NCBI GenBank assembly: GCA_020719895.1
Contig: DYPM01000050.1
Coordinates: 1-12,375 of the forward strand
Source: Sulfurovum sp.
GTDB taxonomy: Bacteria > Campylobacterota > Campylobacteria > Campylobacterales > Sulfurovaceae
DNA length: 12,375 nt
Reading direction: 5' to 3'
Position 1 is the first letter of the stretch. Each line of letters begins with the position of its first letter. Positions 1 through 8,217 of the stretch are shown here, in pieces. The notes below the pieces were generated by a model. It saw only the letters and a list, made by a program, of their open reading frames with translations. It did no database searches and was not told where the DNA came from. Made by a program: the position numbers and the translations under genes.

Positions 1-25
1 ACACTTTAAAATTTTGATTTTATTT

Positions 26-874
26 CTATTCGTGTCTGTAGAGATAGGTTTCTATCAAAGGTTGAAGTGCAGTTTGTAACTTCATATCAAATGACTCAAA
101 TCTTTTTTGTAAATCTCTTGCGAGAGAATCAGCTTCTACAATGCTCTGCTCAAGTCCCAAAATCGTGACAAAGCTATTTTTGTCTCCATCATTTTGAGTT
201 GTTTTGCCTGCCTCTTGACTACTATGCGTCTCGTCGATAATGTCATCTTGAATCTGAAAGAGTAGCCCAAGTCCAATACCAAAATCGTACAATGCTTCTT
301 GTGTTTGTTTTTCTATGCATACAATCACCGCACCCATCTGCAAACTTGCTGCGATAAGTTTGGCAGTTTTGTTGATATGGAGTTGGCGAACTTGATCTAT
401 GATAAGCGGTTGATTTTCAAAGTAACAATCCAATGCTTGTCCATGTACCATTCCCTCTCCGCCACCGTTATACGCCAACAACTCTACCAATTCAATTCTC
501 ACATCGCAACGCAATGGCGCTTTTGCAATCAACAAAAAAGCATCAGTATTGAGTGCATCGCCTACCAATATCGCCGTCACTTCATCAAAACGTTTATGAA
601 GTGTTTGCACGCCTCTTCTTAGATCTGCGTTGTCCATTATTGGCAAATCATCGTGTATTAGTGAGTAGGTGTGAAACATCTCCAAAGCCAATGCGACAGG
701 CAAAGCACTCTCATAAAGTAACGGCTCATACGCCTCTACAACACTTAGAAGTAGCATCGGACGAAATCTTTTTCCACCAGCAAGCAACATAGCTCCAAGC
801 GCCTCTTCGTAGATGGGATGAAAAGTACTTATTTTTGGGAGGTGTTGCGTAAGGTAGGTTTCAAATCTTTCCAT
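26..874 (-). CDS. ispA: Farnesyl diphosphate synthase (polyprenyl synthetase)
   Basis: Cytoplasmic prenyltransferase that condenses isopentenyl diphosphate with dimethylallyl and geranyl diphosphate to make farnesyl diphosphate, the precursor of undecaprenyl carriers and quinone side chains. The 282-residue length is normal for the bacterial enzyme. Visible motifs are GGKRFRP (33-39), the first Asp-rich motif starting DD at 75-76 with D81 (the DDxxxxD form of bacterial FPP synthases), and the second motif DDIID at 210-214. Residues Tyr70 and Ser71, just before the first motif, match the E. coli IspA-type chain-length region, so a C15 product is more likely than a longer one (inference). The start is supported by AGGAG five bases upstream (bases 880-884, minus strand) and by a TATAAT box. 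It is transcribed away from all other genes here. No terminator is visible in bases 1-25. Confidence 0.95.
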   Translation of the reverse strand: MERFETYLTQHLPKISTFHPIYEEALGAMLLAGGKRFRPMLLLSVVEAYEPLLYESALPVALALEMFHTYSLIHDDLPIMDNADLRRGVQTLHKRFDEVTAILVGDALNTDAFLLIAKAPLRCDVRIELVELLAYNGGGEGMVHGQALDCYFENQPLIIDQVRQLHINKTAKLIAASLQMGAVIVCIEKQTQEALYDFGIGLGLLFQIQDDIIDETHSSQEAGKTTQNDGDKNSFVTILGLEQSIVEADSLARDLQKRFESFDMKLQTALQPLIETYLYRHE

Positions 875-879
875 TGATG

Positions 880-934
880 CTCCTACGCTTGAGAATTTTT
901 GGCGGTATTATAGCCGATATTGGATAAACTCCAA
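880..934 (-). promoter_or_regulatory. Candidate ispA promoter and RBS
   Basis: On the minus strand a perfect TATAAT lies at bases 912-907. It is preceded, with a 16-base spacer, by the weak -35 candidate TTGGAG at 934-929. AGGAG (884-880) sits five bases before the ispA ATG. The promoter overlaps the start region of the divergent small membrane protein gene, so the two could compete. Seen by eye only; no start site was measured. Confidence 0.5.
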
Positions 935-937
935 TTT

Positions 938-1159
938 ATGGAAAAAAAGACACAACGCACATTGATAATTTGGACTAAAAGAGGTTTTGGTGTTATTGCT
1001 TTTTTGGTGTGGATAGAGATTATCTTGACACTTACAAAAAGCGGTACGCCATTTATGGAGCAAGCTTCGTATTGTATCGTAGGCACAATAGTCACTTTTG
1101 GTCTATTGAGTGCCATCTATAAAGGGTTAGAGTACTGGGAACAGCAGAGTCAAGAGTAA
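938..1159 (+). CDS. Small two-helix membrane protein, function unknown
   Basis: A 73-residue ORF from ATG at 938; an in-frame TTG at 920 would add six residues. Upstream signals do not decide between the two, as neither has a good Shine-Dalgarno sequence. The protein begins with a charged stretch (MEKKTQ). It then shows two hydrophobic segments, roughly residues 16-34 (around GVIAFLVWIEIIL) and 45-62 (around YCIVGTIVTFGLLSAIY), and a short polar tail. This reads as a small inner-membrane hairpin protein with both ends in the cytoplasm (inference). I do not recognise a family. It sits between divergent ispA and the lon leader. The coherent hydrophobic pattern and good spacing argue for a real gene, but its small size keeps confidence moderate. 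Confidence 0.6.
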   Translation: MEKKTQRTLIIWTKRGFGVIAFLVWIEIILTLTKSGTPFMEQASYCIVGTIVTFGLLSAIYKGLEYWEQQSQE

Positions 1160-1203
1160 TACTTCCAAATACTATGTTTAACCAACGTACACTTTCAGCA
1201 GTG

Positions 1204-1209
1204 TATAAT
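1204..1209 (+). promoter_or_regulatory. Candidate -10 box for lon
   Basis: A perfect TATAAT lies 235 bases before the lon ATG. Its first two bases overlap the right arm of the TACACT/AGTGTA inverted repeat at 1188-1205. No good -35 hexamer is present, which is usual for sigma-70 promoters in Campylobacterota. If used, the transcript would carry a leader of roughly 225 bases containing most of the hairpins. No recognisable CIRCE heat-shock operator is present. Confidence 0.4.
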
Positions 1210-1248
1210 CGACTACTAAGCTTGCATAAATTATGCAACACTTTAATA

Positions 1249-1271
1249 GACTTCTTGCAAAGCAAGAAGTC
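1249..1271 (+). repeat. Perfect 10-bp hairpin with AAA loop
   Basis: The arms GACTTCTTGC (1249-1258) and GCAAGAAGTC (1262-1271) are exact reverse complements separated by AAA. It is the strongest short hairpin in the lon leader. No T-run follows it (the next bases are CAAGCAC), so Rho-independent termination is unlikely. Confidence 0.85.
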
Positions 1272-1323
1272 CAAGCACAAAGTGCATGAGTTCTCACACT
1301 GAAGACGGCTTAGCGTTAGCAAT

Positions 1324-1367
1324 CTTTTGAAAGGAAAGTTGCCTAAATGGCAAGTTTCTTTCAAAAG
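1324..1367 (+). repeat. Long imperfect hairpin upstream of lon
   Basis: The left arm (1324-1343) begins CTTTTGAAAG and ends TTGCC. The right arm (1349-1367) begins GGCAA and ends CTTTCAAAAG. The arms pair over about 18 bp with one bulged G and one G-G mismatch, around the loop TAAAT. The hairpin ends 76 bases before the lon start codon. Confidence 0.8.
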
Positions 1368-1443
1368 ACAACCCATAACGTTCATTAGGCGTTATTTTGA
1401 GTTCTGCAAGAACTCTAATAAAAATAGTTCACAAAGGAAAAGA

Positions 1444-3870
1444 ATGCAATTGAGTGATTATGATGCATTTCCCACTACGCTACCATTTGTAGTAGAGGAT
1501 GAGATGTTTCTTTATCCGTTTATGATTAGTCCTATATTTCTAAGTCATCAAGAAGATATTGATGCGATAAATGAAGCGATGGAAAACAACTCTCTTCTTT
1601 TTGTTGCCACTTCAATTAAAGGCAAAGAAAACGATAGAAGCTTTGAGGCGATACACGAAGTAGGCGTAGTTGGATCTATTATGCGTAAAGTACATATTCC
1701 AGATGGACGCATTAAGATTCTTTTTCAGGGACTCTCACGTGCAAAAATTGTGATGCCAGCAGTATCCCAAGGGAGTCGTAAAGCGATTATCGACACTATC
1801 GAAATTGAGCCTTTCAACGAACTCAAAGTAAATGCATTGATGGACATTTTAAGAGGAAAAATCAAAAATCTCTCTTCAATCAATAGCAGTTTTTCGGGTG
1901 ATTTGGTACGTGTGATTGAGGAGAATGAAGATCCCAATCGTATGGCAGATTTGGTATCTTCGATGCTCAAACTTGAAAAAGAGATTGCTTATAGACTTTA
2001 CATTGAGACGGATATTGAAAAACGACTTTTGGGAGTGATTGATGTGATTACTTCACAAATAGAAGCAGCAAAAATCCAAAAAGAGATTCGCTCCAAAGTC
2101 CATTCCAAAATTGAACAAAACAACAAAGAGTATTTCCTCAAAGAGCAACTCAAAGAGATACAACACGAACTAGGAGTCGATACGCAACGCGAAGAGGAGA
2201 TTGCTTTATTTAAAGAGAAAATTGAAGTACTCAAACCTCATATGGGAGAAGATGCTTTCAAAGAGACACAAAAACAACTCAATCGTTTTTCGCGTGTACA
2301 TCCTGACTCAGCAGATGCCAATACGCTACAAACATATTTGGAGTGGGTACTTGATGTGCCATTTGGCAAAATAACCTCACAAAATCTTTCAATCAAAAAA
2401 GTATCTGACGAACTTGACAAAGATCACTATTCACTTAAAAAACCCAAAGAGCGGATTTTGGAATTCTTTTCGGTACGAGAGTTGGCACAGCTTCGTGGTA
2501 TCAAACCCAAAGAAGCAGGCGGTGAAATTCTCTGTTTTGCAGGACCTCCAGGGGTTGGGAAAACTTCATTGGCAAACTCTATCGCTACAGCTTTAGGTCG
2601 TCCGCTTGTGCGTATTGCATTGGGTGGATTAGAAGATGTCAATGAACTAAGAGGACACAGACGCACTTATGTTGGTGCGATGCCAGGGCGGTTGGTGCAA
2701 GGATTGGTCGAAGCTAAAAGTATGGATCCTGTAATTGTACTCGATGAGATTGATAAAGTAGGACGAAGCTCACGCGGAGATCCAACCGCAGCACTTTTGG
2801 AGATACTTGATCCTGAGCAAAACGTAAAATATCGTGATCACTATCTCAACTTTCATATTGATTTAAGCAAAGTGATTTTTATCGCAACAGCCAACGACGT
2901 AGGGCATATTCCTGCACCTTTGCGAGACAGAATGGAGTTTATTACGCTTAGCTCTTATACGCCCAAAGAGAAGTTTGAGATTGCCAAACGCTATCTCATT
3001 CCGCAAGAGACACACAAACATGTCCTCAAAAAAAATGAAGTCAGTATCTTTGATGATACGCTTAAGCTTTTGATCGAAGAGTACACTAGAGAAGCAGGAG
3101 TACGAAATCTAAGACGACGTATCGCAGGAATTATGCGTAAAAGTGCAAGAGAGATTTTGGAAAAAGAGTTGGAGCATATTGATATTACGACAGAGAATCT
3201 CAAAAATTATGTCGATAAAAAGGTATTTGAGATCGCCGCAATAGAGTCAAAACCACAAATAGGAATCGTCAATGGTCTTGCATGGACACCTGTAGGTGGT
3301 GATGTGTTGCGTATCGAAGCTATCAAAATCAATGGCAAAGGAGCGATGCAACTCACTGGAAAATTGGGCGACGTGATGAAAGAGTCAGTGCATATTGCCC
3401 ACTCTGTTGTGAAGATTTTAATCGACAACAACATCATCAAAATCACCTCATCAATGATTCCTCATACACCAAAAGAGCTTGAAGAGCGTGTGACATTAGA
3501 ACATTCAGAGGTCTATAAACGATTTGATCTCCACGTCCACGTCCCCGAAGGTGCAACGCCAAAAGATGGTCCAAGTGCTGGTATTGCGATGGTGACAGCG
3601 ATTGCTTCGATATTGAGCGAAAGCAAAATAGACAACACGATAGCCATGACAGGAGAAGTGACACTCACGGGCAAAGTGCTTCCTATTGGTGGACTCAAAG
3701 AAAAACTCATCGCTGCCTATAATGCAGGTATCAAAAAAGCATTAATTCCTCTCAAAAACTACGAACGTGACTTAATGGATATTCCCGATGAAGTCAAAGA
3801 GCATATACAAATCATACCTGTAGAGTATATTGCACAAGTACTCGAAGAGGCGTTTATCAAAGAGGGATAA
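1444..3870 (+). CDS. lon: ATP-dependent protease Lon
   Basis: Homohexameric cytoplasmic AAA+ serine protease that degrades misfolded and regulatory proteins. The start at ATG 1444 (MQLSDYDAF) gives 808 residues, a usual Lon length. It is preceded by AAGGA (1434-1438) five bases away, whereas the longer open frame from TTG 1327 adds 39 residues unlike Lon. Domain order: N-terminal substrate-binding LAN domain (about 1-200), coiled-coil-rich middle, AAA+ module and C-terminal protease. Walker A is GPPGVGKT at 367-374 and Walker B is VIVLDEID at 430-437. The catalytic dyad is Ser711 in DGPSAG and Lys754 in GGLKEK, spaced 43 residues apart as in E. coli (S679/K722). All key residues are present. 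The leader upstream is rich in inverted repeats and may regulate expression. nadC follows after a short gap. Confidence 0.97.
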   Translation: MQLSDYDAFPTTLPFVVEDEMFLYPFMISPIFLSHQEDIDAINEAMENNSLLFVATSIKGKENDRSFEAIHEVGVVGSIMRKVHIPDGRIKILFQGLSRAKIVMPAVSQGSRKAIIDTIEIEPFNELKVNALMDILRGKIKNLSSINSSFSGDLVRVIEENEDPNRMADLVSSMLKLEKEIAYRLYIETDIEKRLLGVIDVITSQIEAAKIQKEIRSKVHSKIEQNNKEYFLKEQLKEIQHELGVDTQREEEIALFKEKIEVLKPHMGEDAFKETQKQLNRFSRVHPDSADANTLQTYLEWVLDVPFGKITSQNLSIKKVSDELDKDHYSLKKPKERILEFFSVRELAQLRGIKPKEAGGEILCFAGPPGVGKTSLANSIATALGRPLVRIALGGLEDVNELRGHRRTYVGAMPGRLVQGLVEAKSMDPVIVLDEIDKVGRSSRGDPTAALLEILDPEQNVKYRDHYLNFHIDLSKVIFIATANDVGHIPAPLRDRMEFITLSSYTPKEKFEIAKRYLIPQETHKHVLKKNEVSIFDDTLKLLIEEYTREAGVRNLRRRIAGIMRKSAREILEKELEHIDITTENLKNYVDKKVFEIAAIESKPQIGIVNGLAWTPVGGDVLRIEAIKINGKGAMQLTGKLGDVMKESVHIAHSVVKILIDNNIIKITSSMIPHTPKELEERVTLEHSEVYKRFDLHVHVPEGATPKDGPSAGIAMVTAIASILSESKIDNTIAMTGEVTLTGKVLPIGGLKEKLIAAYNAGIKKALIPLKNYERDLMDIPDEVKEHIQIIPVEYIAQVLEEAFIKEG

Positions 3871-3944
3871 CTTACCATGCTGATATGGCGTACATAAACA
3901 AATTCATTCGAGTGCGTAATATCAGTGATGACGATGGAGCAAAA

Positions 3945-4763
3945 ATGCTAAAACAAAAATTTATAGAAGCAGTGGTGGCTGAAGATATCGGCAGAGGTGA
4001 TCTTTTTGGTCGTGTTGCTACATCTATACCAGCGAGGGCGTATATTCTTGCTAAAAGCAATGGTGTGTTTGCAGGGCGAGAGTATCTCGAGGTGTTTGCG
4101 TCGCTTTATGGATTGAAATTTGAGTGGTATATCAAAGATGGCGAATCGTTTGTGAGTGGTGAACGGTTGGTTTATATTGATGGTTCCTCAAACATGATTC
4201 TTTCGCTTGAGCGTTCGATGCTTGATATTGCGTTGCATGCGAGTTCTATCGCAACACTTACGCATAAATATATGCACGCAATAGCAGATACAAATGTAAA
4301 GCTTCTTGATACACGAAAAACCCGTCCGCTACTTAGAGAGTTTGAGAAATACGCAGTGCGGTGTGGTGGTGGACTCAATCACCGAATGGGACTTGATGAT
4401 TGTCTGATGCTCAAAGATACACACCTTCGTACAATCAATGATTTGGATGCGTTTATGGTAGAAGCACGCAAAAAAATACCGTTTACTTCTCAAATAGAGA
4501 TTGAGTGTGAGACGCTTGAGATGGCAAAAAATGCAATGCATGCAGGAGCAAATATCGTGATGTGTGACAATATGCCAACCGATGATATTTGCGAAGTGGT
4601 GGCGTGGCGAAATGCACACTACAAACATATTTTGATTGAGGCGAGTGGCAATGTGACGCTTGAGACGATTGGTGCGATTGCGACGACTGGAGTCGATGCG
4701 ATTAGCACGGGAAGTATGATTCACCAAGCCAATTGGATTGATTTGTCGATGAAGATAGAGTAA
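3945..4763 (+). CDS. nadC: Nicotinate-nucleotide pyrophosphorylase (quinolinate phosphoribosyltransferase)
   Basis: Converts quinolinate and PRPP to nicotinate mononucleotide, CO2 and pyrophosphate in de novo NAD synthesis. From ATG 3945 (MLKQKFIEAVVAEDIGRGD) it has 272 residues, the usual family length. This start has GGAG (3936-3939) five bases upstream. An earlier in-frame ATG at 3885 would add 20 residues that look unlike the family and lacks an RBS, so I prefer 3945. Diagnostic motifs are DTRKTRP (122-128, PRPP/quinolinate-binding Arg and Lys), the GGGLNHRMGLDD stretch with His146-Arg147, and LMLKDTH (154-160). The C-terminal half has the phosphate-binding barrel pattern ending in DAISTGSMIH. 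It lies 74 bases after lon and only 5 bases before the next gene, so it is probably co-transcribed with its neighbours. Confidence 0.93.
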   Translation: MLKQKFIEAVVAEDIGRGDLFGRVATSIPARAYILAKSNGVFAGREYLEVFASLYGLKFEWYIKDGESFVSGERLVYIDGSSNMILSLERSMLDIALHASSIATLTHKYMHAIADTNVKLLDTRKTRPLLREFEKYAVRCGGGLNHRMGLDDCLMLKDTHLRTINDLDAFMVEARKKIPFTSQIEIECETLEMAKNAMHAGANIVMCDNMPTDDICEVVAWRNAHYKHILIEASGNVTLETIGAIATTGVDAISTGSMIHQANWIDLSMKIE

Positions 4764-4768
4764 GAGCG

Positions 4769-5746
4769 ATGGAAAATTCCAAGCTACAGCTCCAAATGGA
4801 GAGAGTCAAACAGATGATTGATGAGGCAAGAGCGATTACGATTCTTTCTCATATCAATCCCGATGCGGACACATTAGGGACGGCTTTGGGGATTTTTGCA
4901 CTTCTTTTCAAACAAGGCAAACGCGTAGAGGTAGTGAATGCTTCGACACAACTGCCCAAACATCTTGATTTTTTGCCATTTTTTTCCAAACTCAAGCACA
5001 AAATCGACTTTGCTGATAGTCTTATAATCACCTGCGATGCGGGAAGTCTTGATAGGTTTGGTTTTGATCTTACAGGGCGTATGATTATCAATATAGATCA
5101 TCACATCAGCAATACTTTTTTTGGAGATGTGAATGTCGTATTTCCCAATGATGCTTCTACTTCACAAGTGGCATTCAAACTTTTTAGCACGATTTACCCA
5201 ATCAATGCACAAACTGCGACTGCATTTTATACAGCGTTGCTCTCTGATACACGATACTTCACCACCTCAAATGTCACTCCAGAAGTATTTGATATCGCAA
5301 GAGAATTAGTAGCACGCGGAGCCAATCCTGTAGATATCGCAAAAAACTTTACCCAACGAAGATCGCTAAGTAGTGTACGCGTATTGGAGCGAGCATTACA
5401 CTCATTGACACTTACGATGAATGGACAAGTAGCAACAATGCAGATTCTTCTTGAGGATATCGAAGCGACTGGAGCGACTATGCCCGATATGGAGGGAATC
5501 GTAGATTATGGACGCTCTTTGGCGACGGTAGAACTTGCCGTATTACTTATAGAACTCAAAGAGGGATGGCGTGTATCAATTCGTAGTAAAACGGTCGATA
5601 TTACACCTTTGGCAAAATCATTTGGTGGCGGTGGTCACAAAGTCGCAGCTGGATTTACGCTTTCCAAAGCAGAGTACACGCAGAGTGCGGTAAAATGTCA
5701 CTCACAAATCGCAACACAAATTACACAATTAAGGATATTACAATGA
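4769..5746 (+). CDS. DHH/DHHA1 family phosphoesterase (NrnA-like)
   Basis: Predicted Mn2+-dependent phosphoesterase of the type that degrades very short RNA (nanoRNA) and/or dephosphorylates 3'-phosphoadenosine 5'-phosphate, in the cytoplasm. The 325-residue length fits NrnA-type proteins. The N-terminal DHH domain shows SHINPDADTLG with His28, Asp32 and Asp34, then Asp90 in TCDAGS, and the signature DHH at 110-112. The C-terminal DHHA1 domain ends with FGGGGHKVAAGF (from residue 285), a substrate-binding glycine-rich motif. All expected metal ligands are present. It begins 5 bases after nadC with only a weak RBS, which suggests translational coupling. Its stop codon overlaps the next gene's start (ATGA). 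The exact substrate cannot be read from sequence; oligoribonuclease, PAP phosphatase or both are possible. Confidence 0.88.
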   Translation: MENSKLQLQMERVKQMIDEARAITILSHINPDADTLGTALGIFALLFKQGKRVEVVNASTQLPKHLDFLPFFSKLKHKIDFADSLIITCDAGSLDRFGFDLTGRMIINIDHHISNTFFGDVNVVFPNDASTSQVAFKLFSTIYPINAQTATAFYTALLSDTRYFTTSNVTPEVFDIARELVARGANPVDIAKNFTQRRSLSSVRVLERALHSLTLTMNGQVATMQILLEDIEATGATMPDMEGIVDYGRSLATVELAVLLIELKEGWRVSIRSKTVDITPLAKSFGGGGHKVAAGFTLSKAEYTQSAVKCHSQIATQITQLRILQ

Positions 5747-7107
5747 AACTCAAACTGATGTTACTCTTTTTTGTTTTGATTCTTTTAGCATTAGGAGGCG
5801 GTGCTGCTTATGTCTATACTGCTCCTGAATTTGAACAAAATCCACCGACAATCACCGCACCAAAAAATGTGATTTGGAATGGTAAAACGCCTATTTTTAT
5901 CACACTTCAAGATGACACGGGAATTAAATCATACGAAATGATAGTGAGCGATGGCAAAACACAAGTGAGTGTTGCTAAGGGGAAGTTTCAAGAAGGAGTC
6001 AAAAGAGTTGATCTCAATCTCACCTATCCAAAAAACGATGGGCTTGATCTTAGATCTCCTAAGCTCAAAGTGATGATTTCAGTCAATGATCAAAGCAAAT
6101 GGAATATGCTCAAAGGTAATAGTGCAACTCAAATTATTGATATTTCAATGGATATTCGTCGCCCAACACTCTCTATCATTTCAAACTCTTATATGATTAT
6201 GCAAGGAGGATCAGCACTTGTGATTCTCAAAGCCGAAGATACAAACCTCAAAGAACTCTATATCCAAACACCAAAACATAAATTCAAACTTCAACCTTAC
6301 AGAAAAAAGGGTTATTATGCAGGATTGATTGCGTGGGAGTTTACGCAAGAGGATTTTAGTGCCAAAGCTGTAGCCAAAGATGAAGCAGGAAACATCGCGA
6401 CATCTTCGCTCACTTTCCATCTCAAAAACATTCCCTATAAAACCTCTACTATCGAAGCAAAAGATCGTTTTCTTGATGGAAAAATTGCTGATCTCGCAGA
6501 GATAGAACCAGAGTATTCTCAAGAGACAGACAGACTCAAAAAATTAAAATTAGTCAACGAAACGATGCGACTCAAAAATGAAGAGATTATCTACAACGCA
6601 GGCACAAACGCAGAGATGCCAATGATCCAATTATGGAAAATAAAGCCCTTCTTTCCTCTCAAAAATGGTGCAACAATAGGTGGATTTGGCGACAAACGTC
6701 ACTATTATCATGGCGACAAAAACAATATCGTCTCGACCTCTTATCACGTCGGATATGATTTTGCAAGTACGCAAAATGCCGAAATCAAACTCTCCAATCC
6801 AGGCAAAGTCGTCTACGCTGATATGAATGGTATCTACGGAAATATGCCAATGATTGATCACGGAATGGGACTTTTGACACTTTATGGACACTGCTCAGAG
6901 ATTTTGGTTAATGTTGGAGATGAGGTCGTAGAAGGACAAGTTATCGCCAAAACAGGAACAACAGGACTTGCATTGGGAGACCATTTGCATTTTGGAATCA
7001 CAGTACAAGGCGTAGAAGTACGTCCTGTAGAGTGGCTTGATCCACACTGGATCAAAGTAACGATTAATGATATTTTTGCTGATGCGGATAAAGTAATCGG
7101 AAAATAA
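5743..7107 (+). CDS. Membrane-anchored M23 family metallopeptidase
   Basis: Predicted zinc endopeptidase acting on peptidoglycan cross-links in the periplasm. The start at ATG 5743 gives 454 residues and a typical anchor: MKLKL, then a hydrophobic helix at about 6-24. AAGGA (5731-5735) lies seven bases upstream, and the ATG overlaps the previous gene's TGA. The open frame continues 16 codons further up to 5695, but that extension lies inside the upstream gene. The middle (about 40-240) looks like beta-rich Ig-like or 'dynamic' domains. The M23 domain has the complete zinc site: His335 and Asp339 (HxxxD), then His383 in YGH, and HLH at 414-416 (His416 the ligand). It is therefore probably active, unlike the degenerate M23 scaffold proteins. 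Some Campylobacterota M23 enzymes shape helical cells; a link of this one to cell shape is only inference. Confidence 0.9.
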   Translation: MKLKLMLLFFVLILLALGGGAAYVYTAPEFEQNPPTITAPKNVIWNGKTPIFITLQDDTGIKSYEMIVSDGKTQVSVAKGKFQEGVKRVDLNLTYPKNDGLDLRSPKLKVMISVNDQSKWNMLKGNSATQIIDISMDIRRPTLSIISNSYMIMQGGSALVILKAEDTNLKELYIQTPKHKFKLQPYRKKGYYAGLIAWEFTQEDFSAKAVAKDEAGNIATSSLTFHLKNIPYKTSTIEAKDRFLDGKIADLAEIEPEYSQETDRLKKLKLVNETMRLKNEEIIYNAGTNAEMPMIQLWKIKPFFPLKNGATIGGFGDKRHYYHGDKNNIVSTSYHVGYDFASTQNAEIKLSNPGKVVYADMNGIYGNMPMIDHGMGLLTLYGHCSEILVNVGDEVVEGQVIAKTGTTGLALGDHLHFGITVQGVEVRPVEWLDPHWIKVTINDIFADADKVIGK

Positions 7108-8196
7108 ATGAATCAAACAAAAACTTACACCTATGATCACCATCCTATCTACTTTGATTTTCAACAAACCGTTGAACGTTTTTTTGTAGAAGAGATTCCT
7201 CTTTATCCTTTGAGTGGATTTGGCAACTATCTTATTCTCAAACTCAAAAAAACCGATATGAGTACATGGAAACTTATCCATGTCATCTCTCAAGCTACAG
7301 GACTCACCGAGCGTGATATTGGGTATGCTGGACTCAAAGACAAAAATGCCACAGCGATACAATACATTTCCATTCCAAAACAATACGAAGCCGATCTTAC
7401 AACAAATCTCACCACAGAACGCGTCGAAATCCTCCAAAAGAGTTATCACAAAACCCCAATCAAAATTGGACACCTCAAAGCCAATCGATTTTCTATCGTC
7501 CTCGAAAAAGTCGATGCCAAAGATGCCAAAAGTTTTGATAGTGTTGCCAAAATGATGGAAAAAAATGGTATTCCAAACTACTTTGGTTATCAACGTTTTG
7601 GTGAAGACAACCACTCTTATCAGCAAGGCAAAGAGATTGCTCATAGTGGAAAAAAACTCAAAGGCGCCAAAGAGAAACTTCTTGTTTCTGCCTACCAAAG
7701 CCACCTTTTCAACAGCTGGCTTCACTCTCGCATTGAGATTTCCAAAACCATCGTCACACATTCGCCTCACATCGCAGTAAAAGAACTCGGCTATCCTTTG
7801 GCGTTGGTCAAAGCACTAAAAGAGCAACCACAATTTTTGAAACTTTTTATAGGAGATCTGCTTCAGGCCTATCCGAATGGCAAAATAACGCCACTTACAG
7901 ATATGCAAACAGCATCGTTGTCATTTCAAGAAGGCAAACTCTCTCCTACGGGACTTCTCTGCGGAGCAAACATACAACGCTCTCTAAGTGATGCGTACCA
8001 TCTTGAAATACCATTTGACGATACGGAGCTTAGTTCTCTCAAAGGAGACCGACGTTATGCATGGATATGGCCACAAGAGGTTTCGACTACTTATACATCC
8101 GCGACACACAAATTAATTGTCAATTTCACACTTCCCAAAGGTGCTTACGCAACTACATTTCTTGAAGAGATTGGGAAAATGACGCTTAAAAGATAA
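7108..8196 (+). CDS. truD: tRNA pseudouridine(13) synthase TruD
   Basis: Isomerises uridine 13 of tRNA(Glu) to pseudouridine in the cytoplasm. The 362-residue length fits TruD (E. coli 349). The family signature GYAGLKDKNATAIQY starts at residue 72 and contains the catalytic Asp78 (E. coli Asp80). NYFGYQRFGEDNHSYQQG is the second diagnostic block. The insertion and C-terminal regions appear complete. The ATG directly follows the TAA of the M23 gene with no spacer, so it is very likely the last gene of the nadC-DHH-M23-truD unit. The RBS is weak, suggesting coupling. No clear terminator follows; the restriction-modification cassette starts 62 bases later, so read-through into it is possible. 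Confidence 0.95.
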   Translation: MNQTKTYTYDHHPIYFDFQQTVERFFVEEIPLYPLSGFGNYLILKLKKTDMSTWKLIHVISQATGLTERDIGYAGLKDKNATAIQYISIPKQYEADLTTNLTTERVEILQKSYHKTPIKIGHLKANRFSIVLEKVDAKDAKSFDSVAKMMEKNGIPNYFGYQRFGEDNHSYQQGKEIAHSGKKLKGAKEKLLVSAYQSHLFNSWLHSRIEISKTIVTHSPHIAVKELGYPLALVKALKEQPQFLKLFIGDLLQAYPNGKITPLTDMQTASLSFQEGKLSPTGLLCGANIQRSLSDAYHLEIPFDDTELSSLKGDRRYAWIWPQEVSTTYTSATHKLIVNFTLPKGAYATTFLEEIGKMTLKR

Positions 8197-8217
8197 TCAA
8201 ATAAAGTCTCAATTTGC

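Larger units (their letters stand above)
1160..1443 (+). promoter_or_regulatory. lon leader region, dense in inverted repeats
   Basis: A 284-base stretch with no convincing gene. The lon frame stays open back to a TTG at 1327, but that extension runs through a hairpin and has no RBS. At least seven inverted repeats are visible: 1188-1205 (TACACT/AGTGTA); 1222-1238 (TTGCATAA/TTATGCAA); 1249-1271 (10 bp perfect); 1275-1285 (GCAC/GTGC); 1324-1367 (about 18 bp, one bulge and one mismatch); 1375-1395 (ATAACG/CGTTAT); 1399-1415 (GAGTTCT/AGAACTC). None is followed by a clear T-run, so these do not read as plain terminators. They could fold in the lon mRNA leader, bind a regulator, or be remnants of a repeat element. 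Confidence 0.6.

Noticed and set aside
1371..1400. Integron attC-like end (TTAGGCGTTA) in the lon leader
   Set aside because: The pairing partner core sites do not fit the attC consensus, and there is no integrase or cassette structure nearby.
1399..1415. HrcA (CIRCE) or HspR (HAIR) heat-shock operator
   Set aside because: GAGTTCT/AGAACTC with a 3-base gap matches neither the CIRCE arms nor the HAIR arms and spacing.
1327..1443. Lon start extended by 39 residues from TTG 1327
   Set aside because: The extension runs through a strong hairpin, has no RBS and does not look like a Lon N-terminus. ATG 1444 has AAGGA at good spacing and gives the normal length.
3875..3888. Small CCAT/ATGG hairpin between lon and nadC
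   Set aside because: It has only a 4-bp stem and no T-run; too weak to call a terminator.
3885..3944. NadC start at ATG 3885
   Set aside because: The 20 extra residues do not resemble NadC and lack an RBS, while ATG 3945 has GGAG and gives the standard 272 residues.
6895..7770. A 291-residue minus-strand open frame across the M23/truD junction
   Set aside because: It lies antisense to two well-supported genes, is very rich in Phe and Cys in an implausible pattern, and has no RBS or family features.
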